A DNA stretch of 64,000 nt, from positions 2,143,001-2,207,000 of the forward strand of contig NZ_CP015381.1 in assembly GCF_001854245.1 (NCBI RefSeq), written 5' to 3'. Source of the DNA: Desulfococcus multivorans (lineage in GTDB: Bacteria > Desulfobacterota > Desulfobacteria > Desulfobacterales > Desulfococcaceae). Of the stretch, positions 26,227-35,081 are shown in pieces (positions within the stretch are counted from its first letter, which is position 1; each line of letters begins with the position of its first letter). Made by a program: the position numbers and the translations under genes. The notes below the pieces were generated by a model. The model was not told where the DNA came from. It worked only from the letters and a program-made list of their open reading frames with translations, and made no database searches.

Positions 26227-29070
26227 ATGGGCATCCGGTTTCTTATCTTTCAATGCTTAGCCCCTGTTTCGCCAGTGTTCAATTCTTTTACCGACATCAT
26301 CAGGAATGTGGCTTTCATCTTTGTCCACGCCGGCAGGCCGCCCGTCGACGGGCGGCGCATCTATGCCGTTGCCGCGGCCGTCCTGGAACCGGGGGGCGGG
26401 CGGAAAACCTTCACGTCCCTGATCGATTACCCCCGCATGACGGCCCGTGAGCGCTACGCCTCCGGTGTTTCCCGGGAAATGACGGCGGCGGCGCCTTCCG
26501 CCGGGGCGGTCTCCCGGCAGCTTCAGGCATTCCTCGACGGAACCCCTTTCTTCATGGCCCTGGATGACTACGGCGTCATCGATGAACTCTCGGCCCTCTC
26601 AGGGACGGCGCGTTTCGTCGACGTCGGCTTTGCGGCCGAGTTCTTCGTACCCGAGCTGCGGTCCCACACCCTCAAGAGCCTGTGGGAGTACCTGACGGGA
26701 AGGGAGCGGGACACGGTCGGCTTCAGCCCGGAGGAGGGCCTCGACCTCTGCATCGATCTGGCGCGGCACATATCCGGGTCCTGCCTTGCCGACGATCATA
26801 CGCCTTACGCGCCGGTGCTTCGCCGGTTCATGGCCAGAAGCGGCACCCTTTTCGGGAGCGCCTGGATAGGGCTTCATCGCCGTTTTAAGGATTATTTCGG
26901 CGAAGGCGTCAACCCCTCGAAAGAGTTCGACACCGCCGACTGGCGACGGTTTCTGGAACGCGTCGAAAAAGCGGCGGAAAAGCCCAAGGCCCGACGGCCC
27001 CTTGGCAGGATCTCACGGGAAAATCTCGAGAACCTGTACCGCGATCTTTCGGCGTCGGCGCCGGGGTTCACATACCGTCGGGAACAGGTCCAATTTGCCG
27101 GCCATGTGGCCGATGCCCTCAACGACGCCGCCGTGTTGACCATCGAAGCCGGAACCGGGACCGGAAAAACCCTCGGGTATCTCCTGCCGGCCATGGAATA
27201 TCTCAGGCTGAACCCGGGTGAGCGGATCGTGGTCTCCACCTACACCAAGAGCCTCCAAGAGCAGTTGTTCCACAACGAGATCGCCTTCATCCGTCAGACT
27301 TTGCCGGTCTATCCCGACATCCGTATCGTCCTGCTCAAGGGGAAAACCAGTTACGTCTGCGTCGAAAAACTCGACAACCTGTACGACGACGCCCTCACCG
27401 GCGAAGACCTTCTCTCCTGGCTCTATTGCCTTGTCACCGCGTTTCGCTTCAGGCAGGCCGAGATCGGCACGGTGGGGGTGCGGATTCGACGCTATCTCGA
27501 CGCCGGAGGACGGTTCGGCCGGATGTTGAGGGACGTCTCCGCCGGCAGCGGATGCCCGCCGTCCCACACTCGATGTCCGGCCCAGGTCGTCACGGCCCAG
27601 GCCGGGGCCGCCGACCTCGTCATCACCAACCACCACAAGCTGGCGCTCCTGGATCGGGATCCGCTTCTCGGGGGATGCTTCGACAATTATATCATCGACG
27701 AGGCCAACCATTTCGAGCCGGCTGTCCGGAATGCCTTTGCCCTGGCGATCCATTCCCGGGATATCAAGGCGGCGGCCGACGGCCTGGCCCATCGCCTTCG
27801 ATCGCTTCCGGACGGGATGCCGGAGACGAACACCGCCGCCGCGGGGATCACGGCCGACCTTCAATCCCTCCGGGAGGCCCTTGCGGATTTCAGGGACGGC
27901 CTGCTTTCCATCGATTCCGCCGCTGCCCGGGGCGCTGTTCACACCCTCCACCACGATCATCCGGTCTTTGCGGACGACGGGCTGAGGTGCCGCGTGGAGA
28001 CCCTTCACGCCGCCGTGGAAACCGTTGTCCGCGGTTTTGCCTGGGTGAAGGACGACACGCTTTTCGACGCGGCGAACCTGGACCGAAAGACCCGGCGACA
28101 CATGGCGATCCATCTCGAGCTGCTGGAAGAGTGTGCGGGAACCCTGAAGGGAATTCGGGAGGCCGTCGTCTCGGAAAATACGGTCACGGTCTATCGGATC
28201 TTCCGGAAGCACTGGTTCGTTGCGGCCCACCCGGTGGCGGTGGGGGACCTGATCCGCCGTCAGATTTACGGCAGGAAGCGATGCATCGTCTACACGGCGG
28301 CCACTCTCTGCCATCGGGATCGCTTCGAGAGCTTCAGGGATATCACCGGCATGGCCCCGTCGCCGACCATCGAGGAAGCCGCCGCCCCCAGGGCGTTCCG
28401 CTTTGAACGGATTCCCTCCCCATTTCCCGGGGATGCCGCGGAGATCATCGTCCCGCCCGGCGCGGCCAGTGGAAAATACGACAACAAGGCCGCCTGGGTG
28501 GCGGCGGTCTCGAACGCCCTGCCGGAGCTTATCCGGGCCAACCAGGGCCGGACCCTGGTTCTTTTTTCGAGCTACCGGGATCTCGAGCAGATCCTCGACA
28601 ACATCGGCGGGGCGTTGGAGGCGCTACCGTACCCGCTGCTGGTCCAGCGGCCCGGCGAGCCCACCGCGGACCTCTGCGACGAATTCCGGGCCGTCAGGGA
28701 GAGCGTGCTTCTGGGGGTCGACACCTTCTGGTACGGGGTCGACTTCAAAGGCGACACCCTCACCCAGGTGATCATCACCCGCATTCCCTATCCCCCGCCC
28801 AACGACCCCATCCAGACGGCCCGAAAGCATCTCCTGCCCGCCAGGGACTTCTGGGAGAGATATCGCTACGACACGAACATCAAAATGAAGCAGGGCATCG
28901 GGCGCCTGATCCGCTGCGAGACCGACCGGGGGAAAATCGTCGTCCTCGATTCGCGGTATCGGCCCCGGCGGCTGCGCCCGCCGTCAATCCCTCGCCTTGT
29001 TGACGCACCGGAAGGCCGCGAAGAAAAAGATCACCCCCAGGCCGAGGAGAATGCCGTAGCCGACCGGTGA
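26227..29070 (+). CDS. DinG-like XPD-family helicase with degenerate exonuclease N-domain
   Basis: In this 947-residue protein, residues 20-200 show the outline of a DnaQ/DEDD exonuclease ('FIFVHAGRPPVDGRRIYAVAAAVLEPGG', 'AFLDGTPFFMALDDYG') but the D-x-E catalytic motif reads V-H-A, so it is probably inactive. Then follow a superfamily 2 helicase core: Walker A 'EAGTGTGKT' (307-315), possible FeS cysteines 378, 401, 443 and 450, DEAH-like 'IIDEANHF' (about 490), and helicase motifs 'GVDTFWYGVDFKGD' and 'QGIGRLIRCETD'. It likely unwinds damaged or structured DNA 5' to 3'. The last 87 bp overlap the convergent ABC permease gene. Confidence 0.82.
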   Translation: MGIRFLIFQCLAPVSPVFNSFTDIIRNVAFIFVHAGRPPVDGRRIYAVAAAVLEPGGGRKTFTSLIDYPRMTARERYASGVSREMTAAAPSAGAVSRQLQAFLDGTPFFMALDDYGVIDELSALSGTARFVDVGFAAEFFVPELRSHTLKSLWEYLTGRERDTVGFSPEEGLDLCIDLARHISGSCLADDHTPYAPVLRRFMARSGTLFGSAWIGLHRRFKDYFGEGVNPSKEFDTADWRRFLERVEKAAEKPKARRPLGRISRENLENLYRDLSASAPGFTYRREQVQFAGHVADALNDAAVLTIEAGTGTGKTLGYLLPAMEYLRLNPGERIVVSTYTKSLQEQLFHNEIAFIRQTLPVYPDIRIVLLKGKTSYVCVEKLDNLYDDALTGEDLLSWLYCLVTAFRFRQAEIGTVGVRIRRYLDAGGRFGRMLRDVSAGSGCPPSHTRCPAQVVTAQAGAADLVITNHHKLALLDRDPLLGGCFDNYIIDEANHFEPAVRNAFALAIHSRDIKAAADGLAHRLRSLPDGMPETNTAAAGITADLQSLREALADFRDGLLSIDSAAARGAVHTLHHDHPVFADDGLRCRVETLHAAVETVVRGFAWVKDDTLFDAANLDRKTRRHMAIHLELLEECAGTLKGIREAVVSENTVTVYRIFRKHWFVAAHPVAVGDLIRRQIYGRKRCIVYTAATLCHRDRFESFRDITGMAPSPTIEEAAAPRAFRFERIPSPFPGDAAEIIVPPGAASGKYDNKAAWVAAVSNALPELIRANQGRTLVLFSSYRDLEQILDNIGGALEALPYPLLVQRPGEPTADLCDEFRAVRESVLLGVDTFWYGVDFKGDTLTQVIITRIPYPPPNDPIQTARKHLLPARDFWERYRYDTNIKMKQGIGRLIRCETDRGKIVVLDSRYRPRRLRPPSIPRLVDAPEGREEKDHPQAEENAVADR

Positions 29071-29721
29071 CGGCGTATGGCCGAAGGCGGAGGCCCGGAT
29101 GGATCTGGCGGCGTGGGTAAGGGGCAGGAAGGCCAGGAGCTTCTGCGCCCACATCGGCAGACGCTCCACCGGGAAGAAGGTGCCCCCCAGAAAAGCCATG
29201 GGAATGATGACGAAGCTGTTGATCATGGCCTGATCCGCATGGGACTTGACCAGCATCGCCAAGGCGACGGCCAGGGAGGCGAAGACGAAGCTGTTCAGGA
29301 GGACGGCGGCCCAGAACAGGGGGGTGTAGGAGAGGAAAACCCCGAAGAACGCCCCCAGAACGAGGATGACGCATACGGCCATGAGGGCCCGGGTCATCCC
29401 CGCCAGCACCTCTCCGGTCACGTAGGCCATGTTGCTGATGGGAGCGGCCTGGAATTCCTCGAAAATATGCCAGTAGAACCGGGCGATATTGATCTCGCTG
29501 GCGATGCCGAAGGCCTGGGTCATGCTGCTCATGGCCACCAGGCCGGGGATCAGAAATTCGGTGTAGGCCCGGCCTTCCACGTGGATGTGCCCCCCCATGG
29601 CATACCCGAAGGCGATCAGGTAGAGCAGGGGCGACACCGACATGGAGGCGAGCATTCGCCACAGGCGCCGCTTCAGGATCAGAAGCTCCCGGTAGTAGAC
29701 CGCATGCCATCCCCGGATCAT
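28984..29721 (-). CDS. ABC-2 type exporter permease
   Basis: This 245-residue protein has six hydrophobic segments and the ABC-2 motif 'FLGGTFFPVERLPMWAQKLLAFLPLTHAARSIR', as in NodJ/DrrB/YadH permeases. The N-terminal cytosolic helix 'YYRELLILKRRLWRMLAS' is also typical. It overlaps the ATPase gene by 4 bp (ATGA) and forms a two-gene exporter for an unknown substrate, perhaps a drug, lipid or polysaccharide. Its 3' end runs 87 bp into the convergent helicase gene. Confidence 0.85.
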   Translation of the reverse strand: MIRGWHAVYYRELLILKRRLWRMLASMSVSPLLYLIAFGYAMGGHIHVEGRAYTEFLIPGLVAMSSMTQAFGIASEINIARFYWHIFEEFQAAPISNMAYVTGEVLAGMTRALMAVCVILVLGAFFGVFLSYTPLFWAAVLLNSFVFASLAVALAMLVKSHADQAMINSFVIIPMAFLGGTFFPVERLPMWAQKLLAFLPLTHAARSIRASAFGHTPSPVGYGILLGLGVIFFFAAFRCVNKARD

Positions 29722-30554
29722 TTGACTTTTTTCCCCGTCAACGCCAGAAAGGCATCCTCCAGGTTGACCCGCCGCAGACTGAAGCTGTCTTCCTGATGGG
29801 CGACATGGTTTTTGGCCGCCTCCCGGGTGTTGAAATAACGCGTTTCCATCTCTCCCTCCCGCACGCGGTCGACGGCCCAGACCCCGATCCGCGAGATGAG
29901 CCGCGGGGGCGTGTCGATGGCTACAATGGCGCCCTCGTCCAGAAACGCCACGCGATCCGCCAGGAACTCGGCCTCCTCGATATAATGGGTCGTGAGGAAG
30001 ATCGTGGTGCCCCCCTGTTGAATTTTTTTGATCAGCGCCCAGATCCGCCGGCGAATGCCCGCGTCGAGGCCCACCGTGGGCTCGTCGAGAAACAAAATCC
30101 GCGGCGAGTGCACCAGGGCCCGGGCGATCATGATCCGGCGCTTCATTCCGCCGGAGAGCTGTTTGGCCGGGGTCCGTTTCCGATCCAGGAGATCGATGTA
30201 CCCCAGGAGTTCGTCGATTTTACGCCGCCGCTCCTCGCGGGGCATGTGAAACAGCCGGCCGTGAACGTCGAGGTTCTCGAATACCGTGAGTTCCTGGTCC
30301 AGGTTGGCCGACTGGGGAACGAGCCCGAACTGTCTCTTAGCGGCGAGGGTCTCTTTTTCGATGTGGAACCCGTTCAGGAAGGCCGCCCCTCCTGTGAGCC
30401 GGGTGAGTCCCGTCAGAATCCGGATGGTGGTGGTTTTTCCCGCGCCGTTGGGCCCCAGATAGGCGAAGAGTTCGCCCTCGGGAACATGGAGGGTGACCCC
30501 CTTCAGCGCCTGAACGTTTTTGTAGTCTTTTCTCAGGCTTTCGATTCGGATCAT
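29718..30554 (-). CDS. ABC-2 exporter ATPase
   Basis: This 278-residue ATPase has Walker A 'GPNGAGKTT', Q-loop 'FGLVPQSANLDQELTV', signature 'LSGGMKRR', Walker B 'RILFLDEPTVGLD' and switch His in 'FLTTHYIEE'. The sequence is close to the NodI/DrrA/CcmA-type exporter ATPases. The C-terminal 80 residues ('GVWAVDRVREGEMETRYFNTREAAKNHV') form the usual small accessory domain. It is the first gene of a two-gene operon with a good promoter 118-146 bp upstream. Confidence 0.9.
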   Translation of the reverse strand: MIRIESLRKDYKNVQALKGVTLHVPEGELFAYLGPNGAGKTTTIRILTGLTRLTGGAAFLNGFHIEKETLAAKRQFGLVPQSANLDQELTVFENLDVHGRLFHMPREERRRKIDELLGYIDLLDRKRTPAKQLSGGMKRRIMIARALVHSPRILFLDEPTVGLDAGIRRRIWALIKKIQQGGTTIFLTTHYIEEAEFLADRVAFLDEGAIVAIDTPPRLISRIGVWAVDRVREGEMETRYFNTREAAKNHVAHQEDSFSLRRVNLEDAFLALTGKKVK

Positions 30555-30671
30555 TGAAACCTCTCTAGGGGTTTTCCGGACTCAGGTTCGGGAACCGGTC
30601 CGGCGCACCGGCGCCGTTCGTTCGGCCGGCCCGGCAAGGGTGTCTCCCCGGGCCCTGCATGAAGGTGAGGG

Positions 30672-30700
30672 ACTATATGCGATGCCGGACCCCTTGTCAA
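30672..30700 (-). promoter_or_regulatory. Sigma-70 promoter of the ABC-2 operon
   Basis: On the minus strand TTGACA (30700-30695) and TATAGT (30677-30672) are 17 bp apart. The match to consensus is excellent. Transcription should start near 30664 and give a leader of about 110 bases before the ATPase ATG at 30554. Confidence 0.8.
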
Positions 30701-31363
30701 TGTGGTGCCGCTTCAGGCAGGGAAGGGGTTTTGAAAATAACGGAGGCGGATCGTTACAGAGGATCTGCAAAAATTATCATCTATTACATATGGTATGGTT
30801 CTGAACAATGCATTTTTCACCAAAAGGACGTAGAAAAACGGGTAATTTTTCACAGATTTTTCTTATGATTCATCTAATACCCCATAACTGATTAGAATTC
30901 ATGAGGATTAAATTTCTTGATTTATCGGCCTTAACAGGATAAAAATCTATACTTTTTTTAAAAGGCTTTATTCAACTATTTATTTTTGAGACGCTCTTCG
31001 GGAAGCCGCGTCGGCAGGGTATGGCTGCCGAGCACCAAAAGTTGAAGAATTATTGAAATTCTCGATTCGACTTTCATAACGGCGGCGGAAAGCCGGAGAA
31101 GACCGAATGGGCGTCTTCAACCTTCCGAACACCGAAAGTCGATTGAAATTTTTTTTTAATTTGAGAGGACCCAGATTTTTGCGGGGCGCCGGAAACAGAG
31201 CATCCTGAAACCGTTTTCCCGCCCCGGATGTACGACGGAAAATCGGCAACTCACTACCGTCACGGGGTTTTGCCGGGATGACTCCCGCTTCGAATGCCGC
31301 CGCCCATATTCGGACGGCCGCATTGTTTTCGGGAGGCAACCACGCTGCACGGCAAAGCAACCG
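30701..31363. repeat. AT-rich spacer with a second palindromic repeat (31050-31150)
   Basis: No gene can be supported in this spacer between two divergent transcription units. At 31050-31072 'ctcgattcgactttcataac' faces 'ccgaaagtcgattgaaattt' at 31127-31148, a CGACTTTC-ended inverted repeat related in its ends to the element at 8938-9178 but with a different GC-rich core. The rest (30760-31040) is AT-rich with no recognisable signal. Confidence 0.5.
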
Positions 31364-31381
31364 ATGGCAAGGAGGAACCTT

Positions 31382-32008
31382 ATGACATCATCATCTGAAC
31401 CTTCAGCGTCCGATACAGGAGGTATTTCACATTCACCCCCGAAAAAATTATGGCTGCTGATCTTCTGCATCGCAACGGCATGTTTCTTCACTGAAATTCC
31501 CAGTGCAAAAGGCCGTCCCTTCTCCGCCGCCGATCCCACCGTGAACCATCGCGATGCCGGCACGAACACGGCATCCATCACCATCGCCAGGAAGACGGAA
31601 AACGCCTACGACAAGATCATCCTGGAGGCGGCCCATCGCCACGATGTCCACCCGGCGTTGATCAAGGCGATCATCAAGGCGGAATCCAGTTACAACCCCA
31701 GGGCCGTTTCCAGGAGAGGCGCCCGCGGGCTGATGCAGCTGATGCCGGGAACCGCCCGGGCCATGGGGGTGAAAAACAGCTTCAATCCCAAGCACAACAT
31801 CCACGGCGGAACCAAGTATTTCAGACATCTCCTCGATCAATTCAAGGGCAATATCCGGCTGGCCCTTGCCGCATACAACGCCGGCATCGAACGGGTCAGG
31901 CATTACGGACGGGTTCCGCCCTACAAGGAAACCCGCAGCTACATCAACAAGGTCATGTCCTATTACCGTGAATACCGTTCGGAGATGCGGATGATGGCCA
32001 GGAGTTGA
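31382..32008 (+). CDS. Lytic transglycosylase (SLT family)
   Basis: This 208-residue protein has one hydrophobic signal or anchor at residues 22-40. The SLT domain shows the catalytic glutamate in 'IIKAESSYNPRAVS' (about Glu101), the 'GARGLMQLMPGTA' motif, 'NIHGGTKYFRHLLDQF' and 'ALAAYNAG'. It cuts peptidoglycan glycan strands in the periplasm. The start at 31382 is favoured over 31364 because AAGGAGGAAC lies between them. It is a small MltE/Slt-type enzyme. The next gene starts after 33 bp, so the two may be co-transcribed. Confidence 0.88.
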   Translation: MTSSSEPSASDTGGISHSPPKKLWLLIFCIATACFFTEIPSAKGRPFSAADPTVNHRDAGTNTASITIARKTENAYDKIILEAAHRHDVHPALIKAIIKAESSYNPRAVSRRGARGLMQLMPGTARAMGVKNSFNPKHNIHGGTKYFRHLLDQFKGNIRLALAAYNAGIERVRHYGRVPPYKETRSYINKVMSYYREYRSEMRMMARS

Positions 32009-32041
32009 TGCCGCTCTGAAAATCCCCATGGTGTCGTTACG

Positions 32042-33373
32042 GTGAAACGTGTCCGTTGGTACGCCTATCCCGTCGCAGCGGTCGTCGTCGGGGTGCTGAT
32101 CATCTGGGGGGTCGCCGGGTACGCGGCGGAGGCCCTGGGCCCCCTGCGGTGGATCCTCTGGCTTGGCGGGGTATCGGCCCTGGCAGGCGCCTTTTTCTTC
32201 AAAAGAGATCTGACGGCGGAGGAGATCCGTACCCTTGACGATCGCCTCGAACTCATGGACGAAAAATCCAGGTTCGAGAGTGCGAAAAAAGCCATGGAAG
32301 CGGACCTGGACCGCCGGTCCCAGGTGATCCGGCAGCGGGAGGCCGACCTTTTCCAGAAACTCATGACCTTTCACGAGTGGATGGAGTTCCCGGAGGGGCT
32401 CGCCGTTGAAAGCCGGCCGGCGGCCCCGGACGATACGTCGTCGGAACATCTGCAGAAAGACCAGGCGGTGCTGACGCTGATTCGGGAACGGACCGAGCAG
32501 CTTTTCGACGACATCAAAAACAAGGCCTACATCAAGGACGGTCACTTTGAAAAAGGTCGCCTGACCCTGGACATGGCGGTCCTGATGGAGTCGGTGGCCC
32601 GGATCTACCGACCCGATTCCGAAAACCCCCTCCTCGAAACCAACATCGAGCTGCTCTTGAGGGCCGTCAACCGCATCGCCCTCCAGATGCTGGTGGTGTT
32701 GGAACAGCTTCCCCTCGATATCAAGAGCTACAATATCCGGAACATTCACGACAGCGTCCAGACAGGGCTCAGGATCTACGGGGCCTACAAGGCCGCCAAC
32801 CCCTACTGGCATTTTTTTCGGCCGGTCTACTACCTGGGGCGCTACGGCCTGGGCGGGAACCCTGTCACCCTGGGCGTGACATGGGCCCTGGGGGAGCTGG
32901 CCAAGTCCGGCGCGAAAAAGCTATCGTCCCATGTCGCCAACCGGTATGCCCTGGGGTTGCTCCACGACATGGTCTTCATCGTCGGGAGCGAGGCCGCGGG
33001 GATCTTCGGCGGCGACTTTCGCTATCGGGAGGCCAACTGGGTCTTCGGCGCCGAGCTGACGGAGATGGTCCGGCGGTTTCCCTTCTCCGAGGCCACCCTT
33101 CTGGCGGCCCTCAACGAGATCGGGCGCCTCCGGCTGCGGAGTGAATACGACCGCATCTTCCTGTACCGATGCCTGGCCGCCCGAAAAAGCGCCGGCCCCG
33201 GGCGCGTGGACCCCCGGAAATGCCTCTCCGGAGCCGAGCGCCGTGCCGTGGGGGATCGTCTGGCGGCGTTTTTCAACAGCCACATCACCCAGTACGGATC
33301 CCGCAAGGCCCGCCGATGGCAGGCCGAAGCGGAGGCCCGGCTGGGCGTCGGGATCTCCGTCAAGACCCATTGA
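32042..33373 (+). CDS. Membrane protein of unknown function
   Basis: This 443-residue protein begins at GTG. Two hydrophobic segments lie at residues 8-30 and 38-55, then a charged cytosolic region with coiled-coil tendency (residues 60-115, 'LDDRLELMDEKSRFESAKKAMEADLDRR'). Residues 230-320 hold a glycine-rich segment 'YYLGRYGLGGNPVTLGVTWALGELAKSGAKKL'. This last part is reminiscent of, but not clearly, the DUF697/YcjF-like membrane families. I do not recognise the family and assign no function. It is followed 43 bp later by a small protein gene. Confidence 0.7.
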   Translation: MKRVRWYAYPVAAVVVGVLIIWGVAGYAAEALGPLRWILWLGGVSALAGAFFFKRDLTAEEIRTLDDRLELMDEKSRFESAKKAMEADLDRRSQVIRQREADLFQKLMTFHEWMEFPEGLAVESRPAAPDDTSSEHLQKDQAVLTLIRERTEQLFDDIKNKAYIKDGHFEKGRLTLDMAVLMESVARIYRPDSENPLLETNIELLLRAVNRIALQMLVVLEQLPLDIKSYNIRNIHDSVQTGLRIYGAYKAANPYWHFFRPVYYLGRYGLGGNPVTLGVTWALGELAKSGAKKLSSHVANRYALGLLHDMVFIVGSEAAGIFGGDFRYREANWVFGAELTEMVRRFPFSEATLLAALNEIGRLRLRSEYDRIFLYRCLAARKSAGPGRVDPRKCLSGAERRAVGDRLAAFFNSHITQYGSRKARRWQAEAEARLGVGISVKTH

Positions 33374-33416
33374 CGCCCCTCACGGCTTTCTTCCAGGCCT
33401 TTGGGAAAGGAGCGAC

Positions 33417-33659
33417 ATGCCGAACACCGATCATCTGAAGCGGATCGAGGTCCACTGTTATGCGGGGTACCGGGGCGAAGAGACGCCCCGATGGTTTCGC
33501 ATCGGCGACCATGCCGTCGCCGTCCGGGAGATCCAGGATCGCTGGATGGGGCCGGACCATCGCTATTTCAAGGTGACCGGCGATGACGACGCCCTCTATA
33601 TCCTCCGCCACGATGTGTGCGGCGGGTTCTGGGAACTCGTTTTCTTCAAAAGGCGATGA
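33417..33659 (+). CDS. Small conserved-looking cytosolic protein, unknown function
   Basis: This 80-residue protein starts at ATG 33417 with AAAGGAG upstream. The sequence 'HCYAGYRGEETPRWFRIGDHAVAVREIQDRWMGPDHRYFKVTGDDDALYILRHDV' is beta-rich, without membrane segments or cysteine pairs. It resembles small delta-proteobacterial proteins with an 'ehRyFkV' strand that often stand alone, but no function is known to me. It may share an operon with the preceding membrane protein. Confidence 0.7.
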   Translation: MPNTDHLKRIEVHCYAGYRGEETPRWFRIGDHAVAVREIQDRWMGPDHRYFKVTGDDDALYILRHDVCGGFWELVFFKRR

Positions 33660-33787
33660 AAAGGCGGAGGATCCCGGCGGCGTCTTGACGGGAATCCCTG
33701 AATTGGGGTATCGAACAATGTGTGGTTTCAGTATACGCTCCCGCGTGGGTTCGTCCCGGGCAGGGGCATCTGTTTTTATACGCATTT

Positions 33788-33875
33788 CAACTCTCGACTT
33801 TCATGATGGTGAACGAAACCGCGTGGGGCGCGGGCCGTATCCTCCCGGCACCGGCCTATGAAAATCGAAAGTAGA
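33788..33875. repeat. Short copy of the palindromic element
   Basis: 'actctcgactttcat' at the left and 'ctatgaaaatcgaaagt' at the right are inverted ends. Between them, 'gaacgaaaccgcgtggggcgcgg' and 'ccgtatcctcccggcaccgg' match the end segment of the element at 8938-9178 closely. This copy lacks the core. It lies directly before the znuA-like gene and could influence its transcription. The remainder of 33660-33901 shows no gene. Confidence 0.65.
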
Positions 33876-33901
33876 GCACTCATCTCGAGAGGTGTGCCTT
33901 C

Positions 33902-34855
33902 ATGTTGCATCGCGCTGTCTTCATGGTTTTCATGGCCGTCGTCGGATCAATGTCGACCGCTTTCCCGGCCGGATCCGAAACCGCCGTTTTTGTCAGCATC
34001 CTGCCCCAGAAATATTTCGTGGAGCGGATCGGCGGAGATCTTGTCGACGTCCACGTCATGGTCCCGCCCGGTGCCGGCCCGGCCACCTACGAGCCCAAAC
34101 CGCGTCAGATGGCGGCCCTTTCCCAGGCACGCATCTATTTTGCCGTGGGCGTACCCTTCGAAAGGGCGTGGCTCGACAGGATCGCCGCCGCCAACCCCGG
34201 CATGCGGATCGTCCACACCGACGCGGGCATCCAAAAAATCCCCATGGCGGCCCATCATCACGAGGGGGAGCACGGCAAGACGCCGGACGCCAAGGGGCGC
34301 CATTCCGGGGTCCATGGCTCGGACCGGGCGCCTGAACCCGACGCCCACCAACACGAGGCCGGCACGTCCCTCGACCCCCATGTCTGGCTATCGCCGCCGC
34401 TGGTCAAGATCCAGGCCCGCCACATTCTCGAGGCCCTCTCGACCGCTGACCCCGGGAACGCATCGGTCTATGCCGCGAATTACCGGGCCTTCCTGGAAGA
34501 GATAGAGGCCCTCCATCAGGAGCTCCTCACCGTTTTCAAGGATCGGCAAGGGGAAGCCTTCATGGTGTTTCATCCCTCGTGGGGATATTTTGCGGCTGCT
34601 TACGGCCTCCGGCAGATCGCCATCGAACTTGAGGGGAAGGCGCCCAAGCCGGCCCAGGTGATGGACCTGATCGCAACCGCCAGAACCGCCGGCGTCAAGG
34701 TCATCTTCGTCCAGCCCCAGTTTTCCACCAAAAGCGCCCGGGTCATCGCAAACGCCGTCCAGGGCGAAATCGCCATCGCCGACCCCCTGGCCGAAAACTG
34801 GCCCCAAAACCTCCGCACCCAAGCCCAAAAATTCCAACAAACTCTAAAACCTTAA
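33902..34855 (+). CDS. znuA: Zinc/manganese ABC transporter substrate-binding protein, ZnuA-like
   Basis: This 317-residue exported protein has a signal peptide at residues 1-24, then 'VFVSILPQKYFVERIGGDLVDVHVMVPPGAGPATYEPKPRQM', the cluster A-I (ZnuA/PsaA) beginning. A histidine-rich loop (about residues 115-150: HHHEGEH, HSGVHG, HQHEA) and 'DPHVWLSPP' plus 'FHPSWGYFA' supply metal ligands; the His loop is typical of zinc-specific members. No ATPase or permease gene adjoins it, so it depends on a transporter encoded elsewhere. A ribosome site GAGGTG is close to the ATG. It may respond to zinc, but no Zur box was identified. Confidence 0.85.
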   Translation: MLHRAVFMVFMAVVGSMSTAFPAGSETAVFVSILPQKYFVERIGGDLVDVHVMVPPGAGPATYEPKPRQMAALSQARIYFAVGVPFERAWLDRIAAANPGMRIVHTDAGIQKIPMAAHHHEGEHGKTPDAKGRHSGVHGSDRAPEPDAHQHEAGTSLDPHVWLSPPLVKIQARHILEALSTADPGNASVYAANYRAFLEEIEALHQELLTVFKDRQGEAFMVFHPSWGYFAAAYGLRQIAIELEGKAPKPAQVMDLIATARTAGVKVIFVQPQFSTKSARVIANAVQGEIAIADPLAENWPQNLRTQAQKFQQTLKP

Positions 34856-34905
34856 AACCCTGAAACCCTAAAACCCTAAAACCCTAAAACCCTAAAACCC
34901 TACCC
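34856..34905. repeat. CCCTAAAA octamer repeat
   Basis: Six to seven tandem copies of ACCCTAAA (34850-34900) follow immediately after the znuA-like stop codon. The motif is the plant-telomere heptamer with an extra A, but here it is an interstitial bacterial repeat related to the run at 1738-1772. The bases 34906-34980 are C-rich with no other signal. Confidence 0.75.
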
Positions 34906-34990
34906 ACCACCAACCCGAAGGGCCCCCTTTCCCCCCTTTCGCACCACCCCCCCACCTTTATGCTATTGAGATCCCTGTCGACCGTACGTC

Positions 34991-35018
34991 AGGGTCGGAA
35001 AGTTCCCCGACCCTTTTT
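34991..35018 (+). terminator. Intrinsic terminator
   Basis: GGGTCGG (34992-34998) pairs with CCGACCC (35007-35013) across an 8-base loop and is followed by five T. It lies about 140 bp after the znuA-like stop and directly before the phage-type genes, separating the two units. Confidence 0.65.
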
Positions 35019-35081
35019 CCCGGGCCCTGCCTGGGCCCGCAACCTTGTCTCGGGGCACGCCGGCCCCGAAGGAGGCATCCT

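Noticed and set aside
27013-28314. Minus-strand frame of 433 codons opposite the helicase
   Set aside because: Shadow of the helicase core; no motif of its own.
34850-34900. Telomeric repeat or chromosome end
   Set aside because: Surrounded by ordinary bacterial genes on both sides; the unit is eight bases and recurs interstitially.
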